A model generated the notes under the pieces. The model was not told the DNA's origin, did no database searches, and saw only the letters and a program-made list of their open reading frames with translations. The position numbers and the translations under genes were made by a program. Shown one piece after another: positions 1 to 11,623 of a stretch of 64,000 nucleotides of DNA. Position 1 is the first letter of the stretch. Every line of letters starts with the position of its first letter. Origin of the DNA: Paraphaeosphaeria minitans (lineage: Eukaryota; Ascomycota; Dothideomycetes; Pleosporales; Didymosphaeriaceae); contig WJXW01000001.1 of assembly GCA_015832175.1 (NCBI GenBank), forward strand, positions 1,302,001-1,366,000, read 5' to 3'.

Positions 1-654
1 TAGGATTCCATTTGTATTAGACTCGTGCAAATTGGCGAGCCAGTCAATGCCATCGTGTTGGTGTTCACGGAGTGTACCTCGTAGGTAGGAGTGATGGTAT
101 CTCGTCCTGCTGTGATAGCGACATCTGGAAGGAGTTTGCACCACACACAATATCGTTGACGCTATCCGAAAAATACTGCTATGCCGATCGAAGGCAATGT
201 ATGTCGCAAGTGGAACACTGTATAGTCATCTCGATAGTTTTCGCTTGGGCCGAGTTTGACGTTCCAGTACCAAAGGTTCGGGAGACGGCACGTGATGCTG
301 TGGCGTGAGTACCTAGTACCTACCTACCTAAGGTATTAAGGTACGGTACCTAGATAGGTACGGTATCTAGTGCTTTCCTCTGTTCGCATCTCTCCTCCGG
401 AATGGACTCGAAGCTACAAGGGGCCGCGGAGGATAAGTCAATGCTGTTGATTATTTCCAGAATGATCTTATTGCCGGCTCACCGTCCGTCTACCCACGTT
501 CCCACATGAGGAGCGTCCTCCGACGTTGCGCGGGACTTTCTACGTCATGATCTTGCAGTGACGATTCGCCGCGACGAGGCGCGCCCTCCATGGTACCTAG
601 GCAGACTACCTACTCCATCGCTCTCGCTGCTCTAGCATCTGAACCACGCCCAAC
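1..654. other. Intergenic region with a TACC-rich island
   Basis: No convincing gene is visible. Around 305-372 there is a cluster of TACCTACCTA, GGTACC and TAGGTA words, which recur in many intergenic stretches of this window. The rest presumably includes the promoter of the downstream aldo-keto reductase; no specific operator could be assigned. Confidence 0.5.
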
Positions 655-1793
655 ATGTTCGCCTCTACTGCTTCCCGCTCCCTCCGCACCGCTGCTACAC
701 GCCTCGCACAAACGACCGCGCAATTGCACTCCCGGACACAGCCCAGAATGGCACATCATGGCACAACTGCAACCCTCAACACAGGCGCCAAGATCCCTCT
801 CATTGGTTTTGGCACATGGCAGGACAAGGAAGCGCAGGAGCCGGCAGTCACTATTGCGCTCGAGTCTGGCTACCGCCATATTGATACTGCGCGCATTTAT
901 GGGACGGAAGCCGCTGTTGGCAACGCCATCAAGAAGTCGGGCATTCCTCGCGAGCAGATATTCCTGACGACCAAGCTATGGAACAACAAACATGGTAAGT
1001 GGTCGAGCCAATGGCGGTGACGGTTGCCACTGCATGTTTGATTGCTGATTCCTGGCTGTACTTGACGTCTTCTACTAACTTGGTGCTACTTGTAGACCCG
1101 AAAGATGTCGAGGCCGCCCTGGATGCCTCACTTGCAGACCTTCAAACCGACTACGTTGACCTTTATCTCATGCATTGGCCCAGCGCTTTCGAGCCGAGTG
1201 ACAAGATGTTCCCCAAGGACAGCAATGGCAACACCAAGACAGCCAACATCGACTACGTCGATACATACAAGGCGATGGAGAAGGTTCTCAAGATCGGCAA
1301 GACAAAGGCAATCGGCATCTCCAATTTCAGCAAGGCCGAGCTCGATCGCTTGCTGAAGGAGACCAACGTGGTCCCCGCGGCCCATCAGATGGAGATGCAC
1401 CCGTGGCTGCAGCAGAAGTCCTTCGCCGACTTCCATAAGCAGCACAACATCCACATCACGCACTACTCGCCCTTCGGCAACCAGAACGAGATCTATGATG
1501 CGGGCAAGGGAATGGGCAAGCTGATGGAGGAGCCGGTGCTCGTCGAGATTGGCAAGAAGCACGGCAAGTCCGGGGCTCAGGTAGCGCTGGCATGGGGTAT
1601 TGCGAAGGGCCATTCAGTCATCCCAAAGTCCAAAACCGAGAGCAGGATAAAGCAGAACCTCGAGGGCGATTTCAATTTGGATGCAGAGGACGTCCAGAAG
1701 ATTGATGGTATCGATAAGAAGCTGCGTTTCAACGATGCGAGCAAGAGCTTTGGCTACAACTTCTTCAGCGATTTGGATGGCAAGAAGCAGTAG
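655..1793 (+). CDS. Aldo-keto reductase (glycerol dehydrogenase/GCY1-like), two exons
   Basis: Predicted exons are 655-994 and 1096-1793. The intron begins GTAAGT and ends TTGTAG, and splicing gives a 345-aa protein. The (beta/alpha)8 reductase fold is recognisable: LIGFGTW near the start, the HIDTARIYG segment carrying catalytic Asp and Tyr, LTTKLW with the Lys, and LYLMHWP with the His, completing the AKR tetrad. Further on are [21 protein letters not shown] and the nucleotide-binding [14 protein letters not shown]. Such enzymes use NADPH to reduce aldehydes or ketones. The first 31 residues are rich in Arg, Ser and Ala with no acidic residue, which looks like a mitochondrial presequence. 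Met32 (at 748) is an alternative start that would give a cytosolic form, so dual targeting is possible. The exact substrate cannot be told from sequence alone. Confidence 0.93.
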
Positions 1794-2264
1794 GTACCTT
1801 CTATTGCCATGATTTCGCCTCCGGTGGTAATACGTCTCACTTCCGACTTGTCGGACGCATACAGCGGGCGTGTGACAGTAGATCCCATCACTACGGTCTA
1901 TACCTGGTCCATACCTGAGCGTCGCTGGCTCGGCGTTTATCTTCGATGGTAAGGGTAGTTGACAAAGCATATTAGGCATTGCTACGGACAAGAGGACGTG
2001 TAAGACTATACTTCGTGTAGAGATACTTTTTGTGTTCACAGTGTGCTTGTGCCTCAAATTTACGTCCAGCGAGTGAAAGCAAAGCTTCGCGCGCTCTTTG
2101 GGCTCCCTCAAATCATAAGTAAAATACATCCAGGTCATAAATCCAGGTAACCAGGTCCACATTACCAGCCCACATTACTCATGCCTGTTCCAACACATCT
2201 AGGGTTATGATTGCACATACAAACATCAGAAACGTTTAGCCAAGATCAACCGCAACTTCGCTGC

Positions 2265-4057
2265 TCAGTGCACATCATCCGGGCACTCTGTCTTCGCCCG
2301 CACCCACCCAGTCAGGCGGTTCGCTATATCGCTGGTATAGCACGCAGTCGCTCCCGCCTTCTCCGATAAGTCGCCGCTGTCCGGTATGTAACCACTACAA
2401 CCATTGTCAGCGCTCGTCAACGATGCACTGTACACAAAATCGAAAAAAAAGAAACTCACCTATTGTACCCCCTCATCGCCTTGTACGGGTTCCCGTACGT
2501 GTTCAGATTATCCACAAGCCCCCACCCCTTGGTCGTGCCCTGCGTCCCGTCCTGCACCATCTGCAGAATGGACAGCCGGCTGTGCTTCGCATCGTACGCG
2601 TGGCCGTCGTGGCTCTGCATGAGGCCCGGGTTGCGCGTGCCGCCCGAGGACGTCGTGTGTGGGACGAGCGGACAGCCGTTTGTCTCCTGGATGATGGTGG
2701 CGAGGATGATGCGGTGGTCGACGAGCGAGGCGTTGGCCCGGTCCTGGATTGCGTCGTAGATGTCTTTGATCATCTCGGGCGTGTTGTCGTCGCCGCGCTT
2801 CAGCCAGCCGCAGGAGTATTTGAAGGTGTCGAGGTTGGCGGTCCACATGTCGCTGAATGTGACCCAATGCGTTTGGTTGGGGAAGTTGGACGCGTCGCCG
2901 TGGTAGTAGGTGTACGTATCTGTTCCGGCGCCGATACCGTCATTAGTATTATTAACGCTCTTGTTGGTGGCGCCGCCCGAGGAGAAGGCTTCTGTGTTGT
3001 TGACTTGCGCGATGGAGGGAACATAGTTGAAGCCGCGCTTGCGGGAGAGCGTGGCGGCCACGGCGATGATGATGATGAGGATGATGACGGAGAGCGTGAT
3101 GAGGCCGAAGACTACGCATTTTCGGCGGCGGCTCCACATGCTGCAACATCCACAACGCCGGTTGTTGTGTTCATCTCGTCTGTCGTGGTAGCCGTTCTCT
3201 TCCGCCCTGCCGTGTTTGAAGAAATCGTTCTCTTCGTAGGTAGATGAGTCAATAGCATGCTCGTTGCGGGAATGTCTTCGCTCATCTCTCCCCCGGCCCA
3301 ACCGGTGCTTTCGAGGTGAGCTGGAGGTGTGCTGGTCATGTTCCTTCAGAGAGCTAGTGGAGGCGCCATGAAGACCTGGGCTCTTTTCCGGATCAGATAT
3401 TTGCGCAATGCGAGGAGAAGGCTGCTTTCTGGGTCCTTTTCCACGGGCTTTGTACGTTGGTTGTTCATCGCCGTACGTGTTGACTTTACGTCTCGATTCA
3501 GTTCTGACGACGGGTAACGGGAAATCTAAATCTGAATGCTCTGTGTCGGGTGTGTTGAGCACAGTGTTGACAGGTCTTTGCGGGGATTCCGCAGGTGTAG
3601 GTCTCGGAGTTGTTTGTGATATTGGTCTGGGTCGCTTTGGTCGTCTCCAGGCGTCTGTCATGTCGCCCTGCGCCTCTCTAGCTCGCCTGCGCGCGATCTT
3701 GAAGCGTTTGTAGCACCTATAGCATAGCTCGAGGCCGTCAGGTCCCGGGCACAGCTCTTCATCTTCGCTGATATCTGGGCTATCGCACAAGTTGTTGCCG
3801 CATGTCGCGCCATTGTGAGGGATGTAGCGTTTGGTGGACTGTGAAGTATCCCGTCTCTCGCTGCGCCTTCTTTCCCGAGCGTCCTGAGGAGCGGTGGAAG
3901 CCACAGGCTCAGGTATCGTCGGCCTTATAGAGTTACGCGATGAAGATATTCTAGCAGAGTGATGCAGAGGAGATCTGCGAAGGTAATGTTGTGAGTAATT
4001 CTGTGATTGTCCATCCATTGTGAATCGTGAAGCAAACCGACGAAGAGCAGGCGGCAA
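2265..4057 (-). CDS. Membrane-anchored lysozyme-like (transglycosylase-fold) protein with GATA-like zinc knuckle
   Basis: Exons on the minus strand are 4057-2460 and 2394-2265. The 65-nt intron has donor GTGAGT, branch GCTGAC and acceptor TTGTAG, and the product is 575 aa. Order of parts: a basic disordered N-terminus; a cysteine cluster at about residues 86-115 (CGNNLC, then CPGPDGLELCYRC) resembling a GATA-type knuckle followed by KRFKIARRRAR; a long polar Ser/Pro/Arg region; one transmembrane helix at about 314-336; and a C-terminal domain from about 385 to the end. That domain contains IIQETNGCP and NPGLMQSHDG, recalling the catalytic Glu and GLMQ motif of lysozyme-like/SLT transglycosylase folds. 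The polarity suggests a type II membrane protein with the hydrolase-like domain outside the cytoplasm. Activity and substrate (bacterial peptidoglycan or chitin) are inference. A second Met at residue 14 could also be the start. Confidence 0.85.
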
Positions 4058-4670
4058 GTGTGTAGAATCTTGAGGACTCTAGCGCGTACACGTCCATTTG
4101 TCTAGCATCACATCATTGTTGCAAGGAATAAATCGCATGGCAGGAAATAAAACATGGGTGATGTGGGTGGGTGGACGGGGTGGCTGGGGGTGGCAGGAAC
4201 GGCTGGAGAACCGATTCTTGATTGGCTGGAACATCCAAGTTGGCGCTCCACGCTGATGAACTCATGTCTACTGGCTGCAGCTCAACAACCAAAGTAAATC
4301 GTAGATACCTGATTGCCAATATATCAACCAAGATATGGCAGCTTCATGCCAAGATCATGTTGCTCTTCTCGGGGCTCAACTTGTCATAGACTATCTATCC
4401 TGCCCCCTTGTGATCGGCGAAGTGCCCGACTATGGCTACCATTTTTGCTCTTCAGCTGCCGACACCTCTACAACAATCTCATAGATTATGTGCAGGCTAT
4501 TATCGATAGGACTTTTTCGACATTGAGTGAGCTTTTGGTTGTGTGTAAACATTAATTCGAGCCAATGTGGCTGGAGAAGATGAATCATCTTCAGTATATA
4601 CATGAACATCATTCATCCACGCTTTCCTCACCAACTCCCTATAGAACCAACTCCTTCCATTATCCTGCCT
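4058..4670. other. Intergenic region
   Basis: This gap lies between the 5' end of the lysozyme-like gene and the 3' end of the chitin deacetylase gene, both on the minus strand. Short open frames here have no recognisable content. It should hold the promoter of the former and the terminator of the latter; nothing more specific is visible. Confidence 0.5.
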
Positions 4671-6577
4671 CTACCAACACTTGCCAAAGGCCTTCTGGCA
4701 GCCCGCGAGGCAGTAGAGCATGTTATCACCACAGTTGCCCAAGACAGAGCAGCACTTGGAGCCAGGGCACGTCTTGTTTCCGTTGCGGGCACCGCACTTG
4801 CCGTTGGTGCTCACGTTGCTTGCGGCAGATGTCTTCGCGGGAGCAACCGCGGAAGTAGACGTAGTGCGGACGGAGGTGGCGATGGTGGTGGCGGGTGAGG
4901 TCGAAGCTGCACCGGAGCCACCGGAGCCGCTGGTGCAAGTACCAAAGAGAGGGTTGCAGCCGGTGCCGCAGTATGCGTCAGTGGAACCGCACCAGCCGGC
5001 CGGGGAGCAGCAGGTACCGAACGCAGAGCCTTTGCACGTCTTGCCGTTACCACACTGGCCGTCAGTTGACACGGCCGTCGCGCTGGCTGCAGGGGCGGCA
5101 GAGCCAACACTAGCAACAGCGCTGCTAACAGCCGAAGAGATAACAGGCGAAGATCCGTCGCCGCCGCAGGTGCCAAAAACACTCTGGCAGCCAGTCCCGC
5201 AGTGGTCAGTCGTAGTTCCGCACCAGCCTGCCTGGGAGCAGCAGTTGCCGAACTCGGAGCCCTGACACGTGGATCCAGTGTTGCCGCCGCAGGTGGCATC
5301 GGTAGACACCTTCGTTGGGGTGGCGGTGGGAGCAGCAGAGGTAGTGGTGGGAACAGAGGAGGACGAAGTGACGATCTTGCCAGAAGATGAACGGTACCAG
5401 TTCTCAGCTGGGTCGCCTAGGCACTCGCCGACGGTGACACCGCGGTAGCCCTTGTCCTGAACGATCTTGAGCATGTACTCGGTCAGGTTGTGAGCGGTCT
5501 GCTCGTGGATGTCGTGTTCAATCGAGAGGAACGCGTCCGTGGTAACGTTGTCGGTCTGGAAGTACTTGCTGAAGTTGTTCTTTGCGTTCTGGATCTTGTT
5601 GGGGTCGTCGTTGTCATAGTCTATTCTCTTGTCAGTCACAGAAGTTGGATGGTCGGATTCTTGAGCAAGCGCACCATCAGTATCGATGTTGAAGTAAGTG
5701 ACAACGTATCCCAGATCCTGCATATCCTTCCAGCAGCCGGATGGCTCATCGCAAGACGAGTAGGGAGGACGCATGTAAGTGGGAAACTTCTGGAGGATGT
5801 TGCGGATGGCCATCTCGTTGTGGACCATCTGGTTGATACGCTGCTCTTGGGTGATGGCGGAAAGATCCTGGTGAGACCATGTGTGACTGCCGATCTGGTG
5901 ACCAGCGGCGTATATCCTGGAAATGACTGCAGGCCATTGAGTGGAAGCATCATCAATAGCACCCTTGCCGTTGTTGATACCAGTGACGAAGAAAGTGGCC
6001 TTCATATTGTACTTCTCGAAGAGGTCGAGAACATTGTCGGTGTAGATGTACGGGCCATCATCATAGGTGAGGGCAACAGTACCGGGCTCAATGCATGAGT
6101 AAATGCCACCGTTACCGTAGTCAACGTTTCCTAGCTGGGGACGGGCAAGAGTACGGGTGTCTTCACCGTTAGGCACCTTGTTGGCATCGCAGCCAGGGCC
6201 ATAATTAATCTGACAGTCCGGGGCATTGCAGTAATCCGGGGTGTTACCACACCATCCCTGAGAAATGATTAGTCACATATACTTCCCGCAATGTTGAGTC
6301 AACATACGGAAGGCGAGCAGCAGTATCCCGGGGCACAGGTTGCGCCTCCTGCGTCAGCGCCACACTGTCCGTCGATGTTGTTGTTGTTGCCCTGCCGCTT
6401 GGGGAAGCTCTTGGCCATCAAAGAGCGAGAAGGAGCATGTCGCGGTGCGAGCGGACCAAAGACCTCCCTCTTCACATCAGGTCCCATTCCCCAGATCTTG
6501 GGCAAGCCACGAGCGCCATGAGCAGAGACGAAAGGAATGGCCACCGAAGAGGCAATCAAAGCCTCGGAGAAACGCAT
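4671..6577 (-). CDS. Secreted chitin deacetylase (CE4) with four CBM18 modules
   Basis: Exons on the minus strand are 6577-6308 and 6257-4671. The 50-nt intron has donor GTATGT and acceptor TCTCAG and interrupts the first chitin-binding module; the product is 618 aa. There is an N-terminal signal peptide (MRFSEALIASSVAIPFVSA), then a propeptide-like stretch ending in a KR site. The first CBM18 (CCSPSGWCGN) follows, then the NodB/CE4 catalytic domain with ALTYDDGP, GSHTWSHQDLS, MRPPYSSCD, FNIDTDGA and LSIEHDIHE, that is, the metal-binding Asp/His/His and catalytic residues. After a Ser/Thr linker come three more CBM18-like modules; two carry a canonical CC-x4-WCG core and the last (CCSVLGNCGD) is divergent. 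The enzyme would convert chitin to chitosan in the wall or on host-exposed hyphae, which in plant pathogens helps avoid chitin detection. CBM18 number varies widely in this family. Confidence 0.95.
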
Positions 6578-7962
6578 GATTATTGTTGTCGACGGTTGTT
6601 CTCCGCGAATATTAATTCGAATGAGATAAGAGCGAACGTGGGTCGAGAAAAGTCGAACAAATTATTAACGAATGACTCTATAAGCTGTAGAAAGAAAGAG
6701 CGAATGACAAGCGTCTTGACAAACAAAAGACGGATAGGACCAAAAAGCAGCCACAACAGGCGCGTCGCGGGTCTTATACACAGAGCGACATGGCTCAACT
6801 CGATAGACGAGTACCATGGAACTGTCCAGTGTGACGCCACACCCTAGTAGGGGGTTCCGACCGGGCATGGCCGCTTGCGAGCAGACCATTGTTACAACTG
6901 ACAACGCTCGGTGCCTGACCAGGCAAGCAAAGTTCTGAATACGATTGTGGTCGAGACCCGCCTCAATGCGTTTTCCATACCTAGGTACCTAATTGAATAC
7001 TGAAACGAGCCTGTCTAATTTCGCGATGCATGGACAGCTGTGAAAACTCACGCGGAACAGTCGGACCATCACTGACCTTGTAGGTACCTACAGTATCTCA
7101 ATGCTCCGAGGAACCATGTTCAGGAGGGACGATAACTGCAGGGCCTATGACTGAAGCGGAGCGGCGGTGCAAGCAAAGACGACGGAGAACTTGCCAAGAT
7201 TGATCTAAGATCTATTGGAAGTGCAGCTAACCTTGTGCCTGCATTAGTCAGGGCACTTGCATGATGGGCCCAAGTCCCGATTGCAGTGGATCCAGCACCT
7301 CCTCGCACGCGGCGCACACGTTCCCCCACCGCCAGAGCTAGGTACCCACAGTAGCGCTCGTGCATACCGTGTGGCTACAACAGAAGGCCTTTGGAAAGTT
7401 GCATTTTGTTCATCACTGCAAGGTGATGTTGAAAACGTCCATCTGAAACTGTCAATAGTGTATTGTTTGGCACTCTTCCTTTCTCGGAGAGTAAAAAGAG
7501 TGGTCGCGAAGGGTATCCTTGACGAAGATCCGACAACAAGAGTCGAGCACATCTTGGCAATCCCTTTAGCGCTCTCCCCGACGCCTCGGCCTATAAGGTT
7601 TGGTCTTCGCGTTCGCGCTGTGGGTGTAGAGGAATTGGTCCTGGCGTCGCTTGTGTTCTTCATTATGCAGTGTCACCTTTGTCTTCCGACAGAAGGAGAG
7701 CGTTTTCGCATCTACCGAGCGTGCTAAACATACAAGTGGAAATGGCACGAAAACGAATTGTGTGGTATGACGTGTTGCAAACACCCTAACCACTCACTAG
7801 CCATAGCCCGGAACATTGGTTGCGCGCGCCATGGCGACATTGATGCAGCTGAGCGAGGACTAAAGCGCCATTTTGGAGGGGAAGGTGGGGTATCATCTTG
7901 GATAAACTTCGTGACTTCGTGAACGAAAACCGACATCTTCGGCGTGTGTTTGTCTCCGGCGG
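6578..7962. other. Intergenic region, no supported gene
   Basis: Open frames of up to 156 codons occur on both strands (for example 7257-7727 on the plus strand), but none shows a recognisable motif or a convincing codon pattern. Short TAGGTACCT words appear at about 6980 and 7080. The part next to 6578 should hold the chitin deacetylase promoter. Confidence 0.5.
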
Positions 7963-10192
7963 TCATTTTTTGACGATGCGGAGAAGAGGAGCGATACGAG
8001 CACGCTTGCTGAGACCAACTCTATAGGGCGTTTTACCTTTGCCGATCGATGACGGCGACTCGGTTGTTTGTTTGACTTTTTTCTGTGGTGGTGGCTGTGG
8101 TTCTGAGGTAATGTGATCGAAATTTGCATCCATGTTCGTGGCATTGGCACCACTGAGTTGACGCTCGTCTGATACCGACTCCTTACGAACACCAATTTCC
8201 GGCTCGTCCAGCTTTTGTGTGCAGTTTCCCAGTTGCTCATTTTGGGAGATCACTGCGGTGTCATGCTTGCTTGTCTTGGCCTCTGGCTCCTCTGCGATAG
8301 ACTCTATCGTTTTTGTTTCCTTTATGGGCCGTCCACGTTTCTTTTTCTTTGGAGGCTCCTTCCCAGAGATGACCTGCTCCTCGGACTGGAGCTCCAATCG
8401 GTCGGATATTTTCTGGTGCTTTGCAGTCTTCTCGTCATCGACGTGATCAGAACCAGTTGGCGCTATTGATTGGTTTTCGACATGTTTAGACGGAGCAGTG
8501 GGCTTCATCGGGATGACTACCCTTACGACCGTAGGACTTTTTGTGATTGAAGTTGTTGATGCAGAGTTTAAGGCATCCTCATCGATAGCAGTCGTGCTCG
8601 GGTCGATTGCGGCACTTGGAAGCAGCACAGGGCCCTTTGCGCTCTGGCCATGATGCATATCAGTTGGATCATGGTGTGTATCTTCTACTCGTTTCGAAAT
8701 TTTCGCTGTGGAGGGCTTATCAGGCATTCTGCCACACCAGGGTAACAGGGCTGCTTACTGTTCTTTGACTTCGAAGGCTTCACTGACACCGTCTTATCCT
8801 CAGTTGGAAGACCATTAGCGATCAGCCAGTCTATGGTATGCGTGACATCACCATTGTGCTGTCGAAGGGCTACACAGTACCATTAGAAGAGGACACCATG
8901 CTGCAGTCTCAAGAGACATTACCTTTCTTGGTGGTCAACGGGGTGAACCCCATATCGCAGATCTGTCGGACCTTTTCTGGCGTGGTGGCAGTAGATGTGG
9001 TATCTACTTCCCCCGTCGTCCGGGTTCGACGCGTCTTCTTAGCGACCCTCTCGGGCCTCTGAGAGTAGTCGATGGATCCCTCCATGTTGAATTTCAGAGA
9101 TCTTGACCGACTTGGACGAGGCTTGTACTGCTCCAAGGGAGCATCTATGGGGACTATTTCGTCCTCGGAATTTGGTACGGAGGCAGGTTTCTGCTCGATG
9201 TTTTCAGGGACTGAAGTAAACGTGTTGGGTGTGATACTTTGCAGCTCTGCTTCGCCGGTTGTGGCTTCGACGCTAAACGCCTGCCCAACGGGACCAGGGC
9301 TAGAGAAGGCATGTGTTAGTGCGTGTTATTATTGCACATTGGGAATGCGTACTGAAGTGGATCAGGAGATTCTGGCCGTGGCTCAATGTAGATCGGAGTT
9401 CCGCCCAAACTCGTTGCTAATGGTAATTGCTCGGCAGATTGAGATGGCACTCCAGGAGCTCTTGACGACGACTTCAGGTATTCAGACCATGGTACTGAAG
9501 ACTTGGCCGGTTCATAATTGGATGCAGTAGGGTCGGGATCCGGTTCAACACCAAGAAATCCGGGTGCTAAGACTTCTGCTAACAATTGCTCTTGAGTGGC
9601 GGTGGCGTTGGGAATAGTACTTGACACAGTTTGCGCAAATAAGCCCATAGGTTCGTGATGCTCCCAGACTTCCCGCATAGTTCCTTGGAAGTCCCAAGGT
9701 CTCTCCGGTATAATTCCCAGATGGGTGTTGGTATTAGGTAGTTCGGTGTGATGGTCATCTAAGGTGGCCGGCAGAACGTCACGTGCGGAGCATAGCGCAA
9801 CAGCACCATCCAATGAGGTCCTCCTCCGCTTACTGTCATGTCCAGGCAAAGAAATTGAAGACTGCGGTGCGTCTTGAGATTTGCTTGAAGCAAGTAAATC
9901 TGCGGCTGAAGGGACCCCGGACGGGTCGCTCTGGTGTCGACGATCAGATGAGTCGTCCCGGAACTGTGCGCGATGTGCAGCGACGATGGCGCGCTTCAGA
10001 GACTCTGCAACCCGTCAACGAAAAGATCTGGTCCATATTATATTGTGCCTACGTACCGGTAGAGCCACTCCCTTTCTCCCCTGATTTGGGAGAAGCGTTA
10101 CTGCTGATTGACGCGTTCCCCTCTGGTCCGGCGGCTTCGGCCTCTTCAAGCTCAAGGTCGTCCTCGTCCTCAGAATCCTGTATGATCCTCAT
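7963..10192 (-). CDS. UBA-domain protein with AT-hook-like motif, five exons
   Basis: Minus-strand exons are 10192-10057, 10004-9353, 9299-8923, 8869-8759 and 8705-7963. All four introns are 52-53 nt with good donors and acceptors, and every junction keeps frame; the product is 672 aa. It starts MRIIQDSEDEDDLELEE and is largely low-complexity and polar. A UBA-like helical domain is split by the third intron: VRQICDMGFTPLTTKK continuing as ALRQHNGDVTHTIDWLIANG. Towards the C-terminus, KKKKRGRPIK is an AT-hook-like, nuclear-localisation-like basic motif. This combination suggests a nuclear ubiquitin-binding or DNA-associated factor. I recognise the architecture but not a named gene. It is transcribed divergently from the XAP5 gene with only 216 bp between the two start codons, so the pair may share promoter elements. 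Confidence 0.85.
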
Positions 10193-10408
10193 GGCGTTGC
10201 CGCATCCCAATGCACCTTGTCGTGCACAATTGCTGGCGGTAAATGCGTAGAGGCGCGATGTGTTGAGAGTGATGTTTTGGGGCTAGCGCTGAACGCGTCG
10301 CGGCGTGACTTCTCGTTGGCGACAGTAACTACCCTACGCCCCACGACTGGCGCCACCAATTGCACCTTCCGGTCCACCACCACCTGCGCATTACTCTGAG
10401 ACCTCGAA
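10193..10408. promoter_or_regulatory. Short bidirectional promoter between UBA/AT-hook gene and XAP5 gene
   Basis: The two start codons are 216 bp apart and face away from each other, so both core promoters and 5' untranslated regions must fit here. No TATA box or named operator was identified. Confidence 0.6.
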
Positions 10409-11623
10409 ATGGACAAATTCTCACCCAGCACGAGCGATCGCTCTCGCAGTGGCACACCTGGAACTGGACGATTTACAGCGCAGGCAGAAACGGCAGAGGA
10501 TCTGCTAAAATCGCAAACCGTCGGCCTCGTCCACCTCGATGACTTTCGCAAAAGACGCGCCGAAGCGCTGGAGCAGAAAGAGCGCGGCAGCTCAGGTGCA
10601 AGCACTCCGACTGATGGGTACGGGTGATACAGCAAGTAGGCACTACATCGTAGAGCTAATTTGCAAAGTACAGGGCAGCAACGCCAATACCCTCGTTCAA
10701 AAAGAAGCGCAAGGTAGCTGCAAAAGGCAAGCTTTCCTTCGGCATCGATGCAGACGAAGAGGCAGACTCTAGCACCTCCGCAGTCCCCAAACCCCGCGAC
10801 AACACGCCTACCGATTCATCCGCGGTGGCCTCTGAAACCGAAGGCAAGGCCTTCAAGAAGAAGAAGAAGAAGCTCGGGGCCAACACGAGCATAGGGTTGA
10901 AACCGCGGGTCATGACGAAGACAGCTATGCAGCGCGAGGCGCAACAAGCGGATCTGGCACGGCAAGACTTTTTGGTCATGCGAGAGGCCGTAAAGGCGAC
11001 CGAGGTGGTGATACCATACGTCTTCTACGACGGGACGAATATCCCAGGCGGCCGTTGCAGGGTGAAGAAGGGTGACCATATCTGGCTGTTCCTTGACAGA
11101 GCCCGAAAAGTGGGAGCTGAGCTTGGTGTTGGCGGCGACAAAAGCAGACGAGACTGGGCCCGGGTCAATGTCGACGACCTCATGCTTGTGAGGGGGGAGG
11201 TGATCCTACCACCAGTACGTTGACGACATGCACATGCGGTGTCACCTGAGGCTGACCTTGACACAGCATTACGACTTCTACTATTTCTTGTTCAACAGAG
11301 TTGCGGGTTTCAACGGACCCATCTTCGCTTACTCAGCGCAACCGACGAAGGCTACACCAGTGGCAGGCCCCGAGCCCGACCCTGCCACGTTCAACCCGTT
11401 GGAGAGACCGGGGCAGAACAAGGACAAGCACCCTGCGGTCCCAGACGAAGAGCTTGAGGGCTTCAACGAAGACCCAGGTCTGACCAAGGTCGTTGATCGA
11501 AGATGGTACGAGCGGAATAAGCACATATTCCCCGCCAGTGTCTGGGAAGAATACAAACCCGAAAAGGATCTGTCCAGGGTGCAACGGAAGGACAACGAGG
11601 GTAATGCATTCTTCTTCACCTAG
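10409..11623 (+). CDS. XAP5/FAM50 family nuclear protein
   Basis: Exons are 10409-10617, 10674-11214 and 11267-11623; introns are 56 and 52 nt, and the product is 368 aa. The C-terminal half is the conserved XAP5 domain: VVIPYVFYDGTNIPGG, then KKGDHIWLFLDRARK, then HYDFYYFLFNRVAGFNGP, and at the end KVVDRRWYERNKHIFPASVWEEY. The N-terminal part is charged, with KKKKKK and FKKKRK basic clusters typical of nuclear localisation. Family members (human FAM50A, plant XCT) are nuclear proteins linked to splicing and transcription. The length matches the family, and the domain is complete and uninterrupted apart from the introns. The first intron has the donor GTACGG and branch-like GCTAAT. Confidence 0.95.

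Noticed and set aside
2428..2459. A 32-nt intron in the lysozyme-like gene
   Set aside because: It keeps frame but is far too short for a fungal intron. Extending to the TTGTAG acceptor at 2395 gives 65 nt with a GCTGAC branch point and better family continuity.
7257..7727. A 156-codon open frame on the plus strand, with a 139-codon frame opposite
   Set aside because: Neither frame shows a motif, a signal peptide or plausible introns. Overlapping frames of this size are expected by chance in GC-rich DNA.
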